Source: Muribaculaceae bacterium (GTDB lineage Bacteria > Bacteroidota > Bacteroidia > Bacteroidales > Muribaculaceae). From it: a DNA stretch of 49,613 nt. Positions 35,554 to 42,836 of the stretch are shown one piece after another. A model generated the notes under the pieces. The model had not been told where the DNA came from. It did no database searches and saw only the letters and a program-made list of their open reading frames with translations. Position 1 is the first letter of the stretch; every line of letters starts with the position of its first letter. The position numbers and the translations under genes are program-made. The stretch lies in assembly GCA_017621845.1 (NCBI GenBank), contig JAGASI010000019.1:1-49613 (forward strand). The letters run 5' to 3'.

Positions 35554-36411
35554 TTACTGAAGACGGAAGGTAACGGGTAGGTTGTAAGTTACACGCACGG
35601 GCTGTCCGTTGTTACGGCCGGGAGTCCATTTGGGCATTTTCTTGACAACGCGGAGAGCCTCGGCATCGAGAGCGGGGTGTTTACCGCGCACGACATGAAC
35701 GTGGCTTACGCGACCATCCTTTTCAACGATGAACTGGACGGTTACTTTACCTGAAATACCTTCTTCAGAAGCAGCGGCGGGATAAACGATGTTTTGAGAT
35801 AGCCATGAATACATAGCTGCATCACCACCGGGGAACGAGGGTTTCTGTTCAACGACGGCCATTGAAACGGGGCCTTCGTCTTTCTTAACCTCGACAGGTT
35901 TGGGAGCCTCGGGAAGAACCTCGGTTTTGACGGCTTCCTTGGTGGCGTCCTCAACGCCTTTGACGTCTTCGGCACCGACCTGACGTGTATCGGTCATGTC
36001 GACAACCTTGACTTCTTTATCCTTGTCTACTTCTTCTACAATGAGAATTTCAGTGACAGCCTGAGTAGCAGTAACCTCTTCTTCAATCTGAGGTTCTTCC
36101 TCAACTTCGGGCTCTTCAAAGGGGATGTCTTCGACTTCCTCTTCTTCCATTTCCTCCTCAGAGAGAGTTACAGCTTTTTGTTGGTTGGCTGCGTTTACAT
36201 CTGCTTCCTGTGCTTTGTCAAACACGCGGAGGAACATAGAGAGAATAATGTATATTACAGGGATTGCAAGCAGGGCAAGAATTACGATGATTGCAATGCT
36301 GTGACGCTTAGGTGACTCTGATCTAAGAGTATAAGCACCAAATTCTTTGTTTTTTCCTTCAAAGATTAGGTCGCGCCATTCTTGTGATGAAAGATCTACG
36401 TCTTTTGCCAT
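35554..36411 (-). CDS. tonB: TonB energy-transducing protein
   Basis: Carries the inner-membrane proton-motive energy to outer-membrane TonB-dependent transporters (SusC/BtuB type). The 285-aa protein has a cytosolic N-terminus of about 38 residues (EWRDLIFEGKNKEFGAYTLR, a Bacteroidetes TonB hallmark), one membrane segment at about 39-61, an acidic Glu/Val/Pro-rich periplasmic spacer (about 65-170), and a C-terminal TonB domain (about 190-285) with FPGGDAAMYSWLSQNIVYP and ending VTYNLPVTFRLQ. It is last in the operon with two ExbD proteins and ExbB. Confidence 0.96.
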   Translation of the reverse strand: MAKDVDLSSQEWRDLIFEGKNKEFGAYTLRSESPKRHSIAIIVILALLAIPVIYIILSMFLRVFDKAQEADVNAANQQKAVTLSEEEMEEEEVEDIPFEEPEVEEEPQIEEEVTATQAVTEILIVEEVDKDKEVKVVDMTDTRQVGAEDVKGVEDATKEAVKTEVLPEAPKPVEVKKDEGPVSMAVVEQKPSFPGGDAAMYSWLSQNIVYPAAASEEGISGKVTVQFIVEKDGRVSHVHVVRGKHPALDAEALRVVKKMPKWTPGRNNGQPVRVTYNLPVTFRLQ

Positions 36412-36447
36412 TTTTTTAGATTTTAATAGGGTTAAACAATAGAACTT

Positions 36448-37200
36448 TTATCGTTTGCGAATGTTTGGACGAATGACTTCTTTGCCATTGGCTTTACCGT
36501 AGTTGCGCAACATCAGAGTGTCGGTGTGAGTGAGACCTTGAATAGCGTATTTCTGAATGAGCAAGCCGTTAAGCTCGTCAATAGCATACACGAGAGATTC
36601 GTAGGTCGCGTTGGGACCGGGCTTGATGATAACAACCGGGTGAACCAATTTTTTGCCGTTCATCATTGAGTCAGTGCCAAGTTTCTTGGCTTCATCGTCA
36701 AATGTTTTTTTGTCGATTTCTTTATTGCGGAAGCGTTGTTTGAGTTGGTCATAGGCAACGACAGTTTTCTCGTGCTCTTTGAAGAGAATTTTGCGAATAC
36801 CTTGACGTTTTCCATCAACGTTGGCCATAAAGTGTTCGAGCTTAATAGCATCGGCATTGATAGTGTCGGGCATACCTTTATAATAGAATATATTATGTAC
36901 GGTGTTGCCGTCTTTGTCAATGAGAGGTTTTCCATTGGCATCATACTCGGTGTCGAGAATGAGGGTAATGGCTTCGTCTTTAGAGGCTTGCTGTTTCTGT
37001 TCATCCTTAATGCGGTTGTCGTTGGACGGAAGCATAATCTTCAGGGTTTGAGATTTAAGCATCGTCGTACATAGCATGAAGAATGTAATCAGAAGCATGT
37101 TCATGTCAACCATGGGAGTAAAGTCAACATGGATTGCAATCTTCTTCTGGGCGCCTTTTTTCTTTTTGCCGCCGTCGTTGCTGGTATCTATTTGTGCCAT
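36448..37200 (-). CDS. exbD: ExbD-type biopolymer transport protein, second copy
   Basis: Part of the ExbB-ExbD proton channel. The 250-aa protein has a Lys-rich cytosolic start, one membrane helix at about 29-47 with the proton-carrying Asp D32 (TPMVDMNMLLITFF), and a periplasmic domain far larger than the roughly 140-aa E. coli ExbD. Its sequence is clearly different from the ExbD in the preceding gene, so the two are old paralogues. The gap to tonB is 36 bases and to the first exbD 18 bases, so they are co-transcribed. Confidence 0.94.
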   Translation of the reverse strand: MAQIDTSNDGGKKKKGAQKKIAIHVDFTPMVDMNMLLITFFMLCTTMLKSQTLKIMLPSNDNRIKDEQKQQASKDEAITLILDTEYDANGKPLIDKDGNTVHNIFYYKGMPDTINADAIKLEHFMANVDGKRQGIRKILFKEHEKTVVAYDQLKQRFRNKEIDKKTFDDEAKKLGTDSMMNGKKLVHPVVIIKPGPNATYESLVYAIDELNGLLIQKYAIQGLTHTDTLMLRNYGKANGKEVIRPNIRKR

Positions 37201-37218
37201 TGTTTACTTTACTTTAAA

Positions 37219-38052
37219 TTAGTCCTTGACCGCTTCCTCGGCTTTGAGGTTAGTGATCATGTTAAATTTGTTCAGGCCCATGGTCTGAAGGTTGTCAAAC
37301 ACGCGGTGGATAGTCATGAAAGGAGTATCCTTGTCAGCTTTTACCGCGATGGAGTTGCCTTGATAGATTGCATTGTAAAGGATGTCGAGGTCACGGATTT
37401 TCTCTTTATCCGCGTCGTTGTATTCATCGAGCTTGTTTTTCTCGATGGCATCGGTACGACCTTTTTGTGCAACTTTGGCGAGGGCGTCCATCCAGATTTG
37501 GAATTCGTTGTATTTTTCAACTTTCTTTTCCTTGTTGTCGTTGATAGGAATACCTACCTTGGGATTTTGGATATCCGACAGGTATTTGTCGCGGGCAACA
37601 GGATCCATGTCAAGTACCTCATAGAGACTTTCAAATGGAACGCCAAACATTTGTATTTTAGAGAAGGCGTCAATTTGGGCCTCTGTCGGGTTGCTTAGTT
37701 TCTTGCTTGGATGTCTCTGATTATAGGTGCTGATAGCAGCCTTGAGAATGTCTTTACGCAGGTCTTCGCTCTTGATAGTAGAGTCGCCCTGGAAAGCCAG
37801 GAAGATTTTACCTTCGGTCAGAGTGGGGTCGCCTGACTTGTCGTTAGGGTCGGCTGCTGACACCAGAATGGTCACCAAGTCTTTGGCCGGAATGGCTTCG
37901 ACAGACACCGATGAGGGTGTTCTTACAGTGGTGGGCTCTTTCTGGATGAAGGTAGAAGTCAACATGAAGAAAGTAAGCAAGAGAACAGTAACGTCCGACA
38001 TCGCGGTCATGTCGATGAGGGTACTTTTCTTCTTAATTTTTACTTTTCCCAT
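37219..38052 (-). CDS. exbD: ExbD-type biopolymer transport protein, first copy
   Basis: A 277-aa ExbD paralogue. After a basic start (MGKVKIKKKSTLI) one membrane helix (about 16-37) carries D20 in MSDVTVLLLTFFML, the conserved proton-binding Asp. The periplasmic part (about 240 residues) is long and rich in charged residues, with a Lys/Asp/Glu-rich middle, unlike compact enterobacterial ExbD. It probably forms a mixed dimer with the second ExbD inside an ExbB pentamer (inference from the two-copy arrangement common in Bacteroidetes). It lies 54 bases below exbB. Confidence 0.94.
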   Translation of the reverse strand: MGKVKIKKKSTLIDMTAMSDVTVLLLTFFMLTSTFIQKEPTTVRTPSSVSVEAIPAKDLVTILVSAADPNDKSGDPTLTEGKIFLAFQGDSTIKSEDLRKDILKAAISTYNQRHPSKKLSNPTEAQIDAFSKIQMFGVPFESLYEVLDMDPVARDKYLSDIQNPKVGIPINDNKEKKVEKYNEFQIWMDALAKVAQKGRTDAIEKNKLDEYNDADKEKIRDLDILYNAIYQGNSIAVKADKDTPFMTIHRVFDNLQTMGLNKFNMITNLKAEEAVKD

Positions 38053-38106
38053 ATTTACTTGTTTTTAAAGGGTTAATTTGTTGTAATTAAAAACCGTAAA
38101 TGGGGA

Positions 38107-38961
38107 TTAGTGGGTAGCGGCAAATGTTTGAACAATCGAGAAGCCAATCTCATCGATAGCGTAAGTGAGGTTGTCGATCTTGTTGGTGTAGTAGTTGTAG
38201 AAGATAACAGCTGAAGCACCGGTAGCGATACCGAAAGCAGTGTTGATAAGAGCCTCAGAGATACCTACAGAAAGCTCGGTAGAGTCAACTGAGCCACCGC
38301 CGGCACCAAGAGCCGAGAATGATTTGATCATACCGATTACAGTACCGAGAAGACCAACGAGAGTACCAAGGGTTGTCATGGTAGCAACGATGGGAAGGTT
38401 CTGCTGGAGAGAAGGCATCTCAAGAGCGGTTGCTTCTTCAAGTTCTTTCTGGATTGTGACGATTTTCTGTTCTTTTGTAAGGATGTTGTTCTTGTCCATC
38501 TCTTCATAGCGAACGAGAGCGGCTGATACAACGGCTGCTACGCTACCGCCTTGCTGTTTGCAGAGCTTTTGAGCACCGGCGATGTCGTTTTTGATGAGGC
38601 AAGCCTTGATGGCAGCGACAAACTTGGCGATGTTGCCTTTGCCTTTAGCGTGGCTAAGAGCGATACCGCGTTCTACAGCGAGAACGAGAACAGTGAGGAA
38701 GAGTGTCTGCAGGATAGGAACGATAAATCCACCTTTGTAGATAGTACCTAGGAGGTTACCGTTGATGGGCATACCTTCTTCGTCAAAGTTGGAGGGGTTG
38801 CCGAATACAAAAATAAACAAGGAAACGGCAATGATACCGCAGATGATAATTACCCAAAAAGCATTCTTGATACCGGGGGCATTGCTTTTCTTCTGGGCTT
38901 TAGCCTGAGCAGGCTTGGGAGTAGCGGGCTTAGCCGCTACGTTGGGCTTTTGAGCTTCCAT
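38107..38961 (-). CDS. exbB: ExbB / TolQ / MotA-family proton channel protein
   Basis: The channel pentamer subunit that powers TonB. The 284-aa protein has an Ala/Pro/Lys-rich cytosolic tail (1-30), an N-terminal membrane segment at about 33-53, a second at about 72-95, and the conserved pair of long helices with LPIVATMTTLGTLVGLLGTV and the ISEALINTAFGIATG segment that lines the channel. The extra N-terminal helix gives it four segments, a form common in Bacteroidetes. It is first in the operon behind a consensus promoter at 39247-39278 and a leader of about 280 bases. Confidence 0.96.
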   Translation of the reverse strand: MEAQKPNVAAKPATPKPAQAKAQKKSNAPGIKNAFWVIIICGIIAVSLFIFVFGNPSNFDEEGMPINGNLLGTIYKGGFIVPILQTLFLTVLVLAVERGIALSHAKGKGNIAKFVAAIKACLIKNDIAGAQKLCKQQGGSVAAVVSAALVRYEEMDKNNILTKEQKIVTIQKELEEATALEMPSLQQNLPIVATMTTLGTLVGLLGTVIGMIKSFSALGAGGGSVDSTELSVGISEALINTAFGIATGASAVIFYNYYTNKIDNLTYAIDEIGFSIVQTFAATH

Positions 38962-39048
38962 AATTTTTGTTTAATTGAAAAATTAGAAAATTGTTAATGG
39001 ATTAAGTTTATTATATTGTTTATGAAAATTTTTCTGTTTGTTGAATTT

Positions 39049-39100
39049 GAGAGAATATTTTCCTCGTGTGGACTTGTTGTCTGGGGCGGTGTATTCTCTC
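39049..39100 (-). promoter_or_regulatory. Structured leader of the exbB operon
   Basis: Inside the leader between the promoter (start near 39240) and the exbB ATG (38961), GAGAGAATA (39049-39057) pairs perfectly with TATTCTCTC (39092-39100) around a 34-base loop. This long leader also carries a short hairpin at 39159-39172. Leaders this long and folded before a TonB energy operon could be regulatory. No known riboswitch core is recognised. Confidence 0.35.
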
Positions 39101-39158
39101 GTGTATGTTATTAATTAAGTTATATGTATTTGTTGTAAATATCTTTAAGGTTGTTAAA

Positions 39159-39180
39159 GCCCGCGAGTGGGCATTTTTTT
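39159..39180 (+). terminator. Short terminator-like hairpin in the exbB leader
   Basis: GCCC (39159-39162) pairs with GGGC (39169-39172) and is followed on the + strand by A and seven T. It looks like a + strand terminator, yet no + strand gene ends here. Read on the minus strand it is a small hairpin early in the exbB leader with TTTAAC after it. The 4-bp stem is short. Confidence 0.3.
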
Positions 39181-39246
39181 AGGATTTAGGCTCCGGAATG
39201 GTTGGTTGAAGAGAGGGGTGGATTAAATTTCGGACCATAACTTTTG

Positions 39247-39278
39247 CAAAATTATCATTACTTTTTAAACGTACAAAA
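39247..39278 (-). promoter_or_regulatory. Promoter of exbB-exbD-exbD-tonB
   Basis: On the minus strand TTTTG (39274-39278) is followed after exactly 19 bases by TAATTTTG (39247-39254), an exact Bacteroidetes consensus promoter. Start is expected near 39240. It directly follows the terminator of the DUF4105 gene. Confidence 0.8.
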
Positions 39279-39289
39279 TTTTTGGGGCT

Positions 39290-39316
39290 AAAAATGCCCA
39301 AACAGCACGTTGGACA
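39290..39316 (-). terminator. Terminator of the DUF4105 gene
   Basis: On the minus strand TGTCCAA pairs with TTGGGCA (39310-39316 with 39295-39301, one G-U), loop of eight, followed by TTTTT at 39290-39294. It lies 175 bases below the stop at 39492; the stretch between shows no gene. Confidence 0.5.
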
Positions 39317-39491
39317 AGCGTTGTTTAATTGTTTTCTGTTTTCTAACGGTGATTTTACGTTAATATTACGGCTGTGTGTACTAAAAATAGTTAACACTGT
39401 TTGTCGGTGAGTAGTCAGATGATGATGTCTATAATCGGGAAGTGCAGTAAGGAATACTTTGATGCTCGCCGAGACTTGCTTTGAGATGATT

Positions 39492-40715
39492 TTATGGAAT
39501 TGTATTGGTGTAGTAATGAGAGAGGGTTCTCAGTGAAATGGCTACAGATACCAATGATGTCCAGATTGAAGCTTGGTCGGTCCACGATGGTGCTAAGACA
39601 AATATGGCACATGCTATGCCATAGGAGATAAAAAATAGTCGACAGAGAGGTCTGTGGCGTGCGGTAGTCCATATTATTGCGGGCAACATGTTGAAGGGTA
39701 TAAACATCCAGTTCCATCCCGAGCTGATGCTTGCCGGGATTATGGCAAGTATTAATAATAGTAATGCTCCGCATGTCTGGAGAAGTAATAGCAGGCAGTT
39801 GGCGTAAAATACAATATTGTTAAGCCTGTGATTGTAGTCAAGCCATGATATGATGATTGTGACCAATAATAATAGTATAGCGACTGTCGTGGGTGTAAAT
39901 ATAGACGGCGGGCGTTGTGTGTTGCCATTGAAAAGGACTGTGGGGTGGTTGGCAAGCATGGGGCGGCATGAACCATCGGATGATATTATCTGGCAATTGT
40001 CTAAAAAATCTCCCATAATCAGGGGTACAGTCCTTGTAGTCCAATGGTCTGTGTCATCGGCGGCTGAGCCGGTGCCCACGTTGAAAAGGGCCGCTGACCA
40101 AGGGTCCCGGTTATTGAGGACATGACGTTGTAGCGCTCCGTTTGTCATAGACAGGTATTTGTCATCGATGATGATGGTATCTTTGCCCAGTGCTTCGGTG
40201 ATTTTTGCAAAAACGTTTGAATTGCAGTTGTTGTGTCTTAGGTTAAAGTTGTTGGATATGTCAGATGAGACGGATTTATCGAGTATGCGCCATAGGTCGT
40301 GTGTTTGGCTATCGGTTAGGTTGAGGGGGTAGGAGGTTACGGTGCGTCCTTCAGCTCTATATATGTTGAGGTATTGTTCAAGGGCCAGGGATGTAAAGCG
40401 GCCATGGGCTTGGCCTAACAGTTGGGTGAGTATGTCTCCAGTACCGGTCTCATAGGAGAAGACGTTGTCTATCCCGCAGGCCGGACATTGCAGTCTGATG
40501 GCGGCATGTCCACCGGCTTGATATATCTTTGGCCCGGCGTCGGCAACAAGTATTGACGCCAAGACGGGTGGGTTGTTGAATTGCCTGAGCCGGTCGGTGG
40601 TATCGGTAGGGTTGGCTCGACAGACGTTGATAAACAATACTATAAATATGACAAAAACTGTGGGCGATTTTAACCCACAGTTTTTATTGTCATTTATAAT
40701 TGATGTTAGGTTCAC
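39492..40715 (-). CDS. DUF4105 envelope protein with C-terminal membrane domain
   Basis: A 407-aa protein with an exported NlpC/P60-like DUF4105 domain (about 45-240: KIYQAGGHAAIRLQ and RHNNCNSNVFAKI hold the candidate Cys/His residues), followed by about five membrane segments (from about 275). It probably modifies or binds envelope material; the substrate is unknown. The start is GTG at 40715, 15 bases below the DUF3332 stop; no ATG exists in frame before the signal sequence, and the hydrophobic segment PTVFVIFIVLFINVCRA requires a start at least this early. Codons 11-21 coincide with a strong intrinsic terminator hairpin (40653-40685), so the ribosome must cover it for full-length transcription. 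This is a strong hint of attenuation. Confidence 0.88.
   Translation of the reverse strand: MNLTSIINDNKNCGLKSPTVFVIFIVLFINVCRANPTDTTDRLRQFNNPPVLASILVADAGPKIYQAGGHAAIRLQCPACGIDNVFSYETGTGDILTQLLGQAHGRFTSLALEQYLNIYRAEGRTVTSYPLNLTDSQTHDLWRILDKSVSSDISNNFNLRHNNCNSNVFAKITEALGKDTIIIDDKYLSMTNGALQRHVLNNRDPWSAALFNVGTGSAADDTDHWTTRTVPLIMGDFLDNCQIISSDGSCRPMLANHPTVLFNGNTQRPPSIFTPTTVAILLLLVTIIISWLDYNHRLNNIVFYANCLLLLLQTCGALLLLILAIIPASISSGWNWMFIPFNMLPAIIWTTARHRPLCRLFFISYGIACAIFVLAPSWTDQASIWTSLVSVAISLRTLSHYYTNTIP
40653..40685 (-). terminator. Intrinsic terminator inside the DUF4105 start region
   Basis: On the minus strand AAAAACTGTGGG and CCCACAGTTTTT form a perfect 12-bp stem with a nine-base loop, and the stem runs into TTTTTGTC. 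It is 46 bases below the DUF3332 stop and overlaps codons 11-21 of the DUF4105 frame. It ends most transcripts from purM and DUF3332 unless translation of the GTG-started frame opens it. Confidence 0.85.
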
Positions 40716-40730
40716 CGTCCTGCCGGAGAA

Positions 40731-41276
40731 TTATCTTAAAGCCAAATTGGAGGCGATGATTTCTTGTTGGTAGGCATATAGGCCTTCTTGAGAGGTCTCG
40801 ACAATTTTGTAGTTGCCGTCGGGGGTGGGGAGTTTTACGTGTGTGTCATCTACAAATGTCAAGAAAACGATATGCTCGCCATCAATCTCGGTTGACCATT
40901 CGCGTGTGTCGGCGTTAAAGTCAAGACGCACGACTGATTTGTCGTTTTCTGAGGTGATGGTATATCCTTTGCCGTCACACTCGACGAGATATCGACCATC
41001 CTTGCCGTCAATGTATTTTTTACCTTTGGCGACAGGGTTGTCGCCACTCCAGAACTCGATTGAGTTGAGCACGAGGATATCGGCCAGCCCTGATACTTCA
41101 TAAACGGGGAGAATCCAGAACGCAAAAAAGACCAGCTCGTTGACAAATTTATTGCCGATGGTTTTGTTCCAGGACAGAAGCTTGTTGGTAAGGGAGAAGC
41201 TACCAATGCATGATGTGAAAGTCATAGAGCCACACAGTAGGATGACTGTGGCGACCGATAGATAAAACTTTTTCAT
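40731..41276 (-). CDS. DUF3332 family lipoprotein
   Basis: A 181-aa Bacteroidetes lipoprotein of unknown role. A signal peptide ends in TFTSC with acylated C23. The family core is recognisable by GSFSLTNKLLSWNKTIGNKF (24-43), an Ile/Phe-rich membrane-like segment (about 48-75), and LNSIEFWSGDNP, followed by a beta-rich C-terminal half with charged strands. It lies 69 bases below purM with no promoter motif seen between, so it may share the purM transcript; a strong terminator follows the stop by 46 bases. Confidence 0.88.
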   Translation of the reverse strand: MKKFYLSVATVILLCGSMTFTSCIGSFSLTNKLLSWNKTIGNKFVNELVFFAFWILPVYEVSGLADILVLNSIEFWSGDNPVAKGKKYIDGKDGRYLVECDGKGYTITSENDKSVVRLDFNADTREWSTEIDGEHIVFLTFVDDTHVKLPTPDGNYKIVETSQEGLYAYQQEIIASNLALR

Positions 41277-41345
41277 ATATCAATGGGTATTGAGGGGTAA
41301 TTGATTAGTGACGGTTGAGATGATGAAGTGATGGCTTGGAGTGAA

Positions 41346-42530
41346 TTAATATTCAACGGTATTGCCATCGGGGGTAGTCAATGTCAGCACGTTGCCGGTG
41401 TCGGATTTTTCAACGCGACCGATGATACGGGCATCAATACCAAAAGATTGGCTGATGTCTATAATTTGTTGAGCAAATTGGGGCTTGACATAAACTTCAA
41501 GGCGATGTCCCATATTGAAGACTTTATAAAGCTCGGCGGTATTGGTTCCTGATTGCTCGGCAATCATTTGGAATAGTGGGGGTGTTGGGAAAAGGTTGTC
41601 TTTAATTATATGTTTATTTTCGACAAAGTGAAGCACCTTGGTTTGTGCGCCTCCTGAGCAGTGTACCATACCGTGGATATTGGCGGAGCCGAGGTTGGAG
41701 ATTATATTTTTAACAACCGGGGCGTATGTACGTGTCGGTGAAAGGACGAGTCGTCCGGCAGAGATATGTTTGCCGGGCTCAACTTCAATGAGGTCAGTGA
41801 GGTGTTTGTGACCTGAATATACGAGTTCTTCGGGCACAGATCCATCGTAGGTCTCAGGATATTTCAGGGCGTAGGTCTTGTCGAAAACGTCATGGCGAGC
41901 CGAAGTGAGCCCGTTGCTACCCATGCCGCCGTTGTACTGAGACTCATATGATGCTTGACCATAGGAGGCAAGACCAACAATTATGTCACCGTCAGCAATA
42001 TTGGCATTATTTATGACCTGGTCGCGACGCATACGGCATGTTACTGTAGAGTCGACTATGATGGTGCGGACAAGGTCACCGACATCAGCGGTCTCGCCAC
42101 CGGTTGAGTAGGCGCTGATGCCGTGGTCTCTCAGTTGGGCTAACAATTCTTCGGTGGCATTGATGATGCGGGCGATTACCTCACCGGGAATAAGCATCTT
42201 GTTGCGACCGATAGTTGAGGAAACCAATATGTTGTCTACGGCGCCGACACAAATTAGGTCGTCAATATTCATTATTAATGAGTCTTGGGCGATGCCGTCC
42301 CATACGCTGATGTCACCGGTCTCGCGCCAATACATATAGGCGAGCGAAGACTTGGTGCCGGCACCGTCGGCGTGCATTATGTTGCACCACTGGGGGTCTC
42401 CACCAAGTATATCGGGGATGATTTTACAGAAAGCATTTGGGAACAATCCTTTGTCAATGTTATGAATAGCGGCATGGACGTCTTCCTTGGAAGCTGAGAC
42501 ACCGCGCAAGTCGTACCTTTGGTCAGTCAT
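41346..42530 (-). CDS. purM: Phosphoribosylformylglycinamidine cyclo-ligase (AIR synthase)
   Basis: Closes the imidazole ring of AIR in purine synthesis using ATP. The 394-aa protein is longer than the roughly 345-aa E. coli PurM but matches the Bacteroidetes form. PurM-type signatures are MHADGAGTKSSLAYMYW (53-69), DGIAQDSLIMNIDDLICVGA (78-97), STGGETADVGD and the C-terminal GMVHCSGGAQTKVLHF segment. It is cytosolic. A TAnnTTTG element lies 30 bases upstream. Confidence 0.94.
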   Translation of the reverse strand: MTDQRYDLRGVSASKEDVHAAIHNIDKGLFPNAFCKIIPDILGGDPQWCNIMHADGAGTKSSLAYMYWRETGDISVWDGIAQDSLIMNIDDLICVGAVDNILVSSTIGRNKMLIPGEVIARIINATEELLAQLRDHGISAYSTGGETADVGDLVRTIIVDSTVTCRMRRDQVINNANIADGDIIVGLASYGQASYESQYNGGMGSNGLTSARHDVFDKTYALKYPETYDGSVPEELVYSGHKHLTDLIEVEPGKHISAGRLVLSPTRTYAPVVKNIISNLGSANIHGMVHCSGGAQTKVLHFVENKHIIKDNLFPTPPLFQMIAEQSGTNTAELYKVFNMGHRLEVYVKPQFAQQIIDISQSFGIDARIIGRVEKSDTGNVLTLTTPDGNTVEY

Positions 42531-42560
42531 GTCAAAACAGGATTATAGTTGAATATGTTA

Positions 42561-42568
42561 CAAAGGTA
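42561..42568 (-). promoter_or_regulatory. Probable promoter element of purM
   Basis: On the minus strand TACCTTTG matches TAnnTTTG and would start transcription near 42554, leaving a leader of about 24 bases. A TTG at the proper distance is not seen, although a T-rich stretch lies upstream. Confidence 0.5.
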
Positions 42569-42643
42569 GAAATTTTTTTTGTGATAGACCCCAACTCATG
42601 CACTCTGAAATTAGATATAATGTTTAAATGTTAAAAAGCTATG

Positions 42644-42669
42644 ACCGTTTGGCATGATTGTCAAACGGT
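42644..42669. promoter_or_regulatory. Inverted repeat between purM and dnaA
   Basis: ACCGTTTG (42644-42651) and CAAACGGT (42662-42669) are exact complements across ten bases. It lies between the two divergent promoters and could be an operator for purine or dnaA control, or a transcript hairpin. No T run follows. Identity of any binding protein is unknown. Confidence 0.35.
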
Positions 42670-42704
42670 TAGCTTTAAAATGAGAATTGCAAATATTTTG
42701 GGGG

Positions 42705-42735
42705 TTGTTTTTTTGAAAATATTTAACCAAATTTG
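42705..42735 (+). promoter_or_regulatory. Probable promoter of dnaA
   Basis: TTG (42705-42707) is followed after 20 bases by CAAATTTG (42728-42735), a one-base variant of TAnnTTTG. Start is expected near 42742 with a leader of about 95 bases. I see no clear DnaA boxes (TTATCCACA type) in this leader. Confidence 0.5.
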
Positions 42736-42836
42736 CAAACATTATGGCAGTTGGTTTATGCGCCGGCTGTATAAACAGTGATAATACCACATAAATCTAT
42801 ACTTTGAAGTCCGCCTCAGGCTGATTTTGTGTTAAG

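Noticed and set aside
39179..39397. Minus-strand 72-codon frame before exbB
   Set aside because: It covers the DUF4105 terminator and the consensus exbB promoter and has no coding character.
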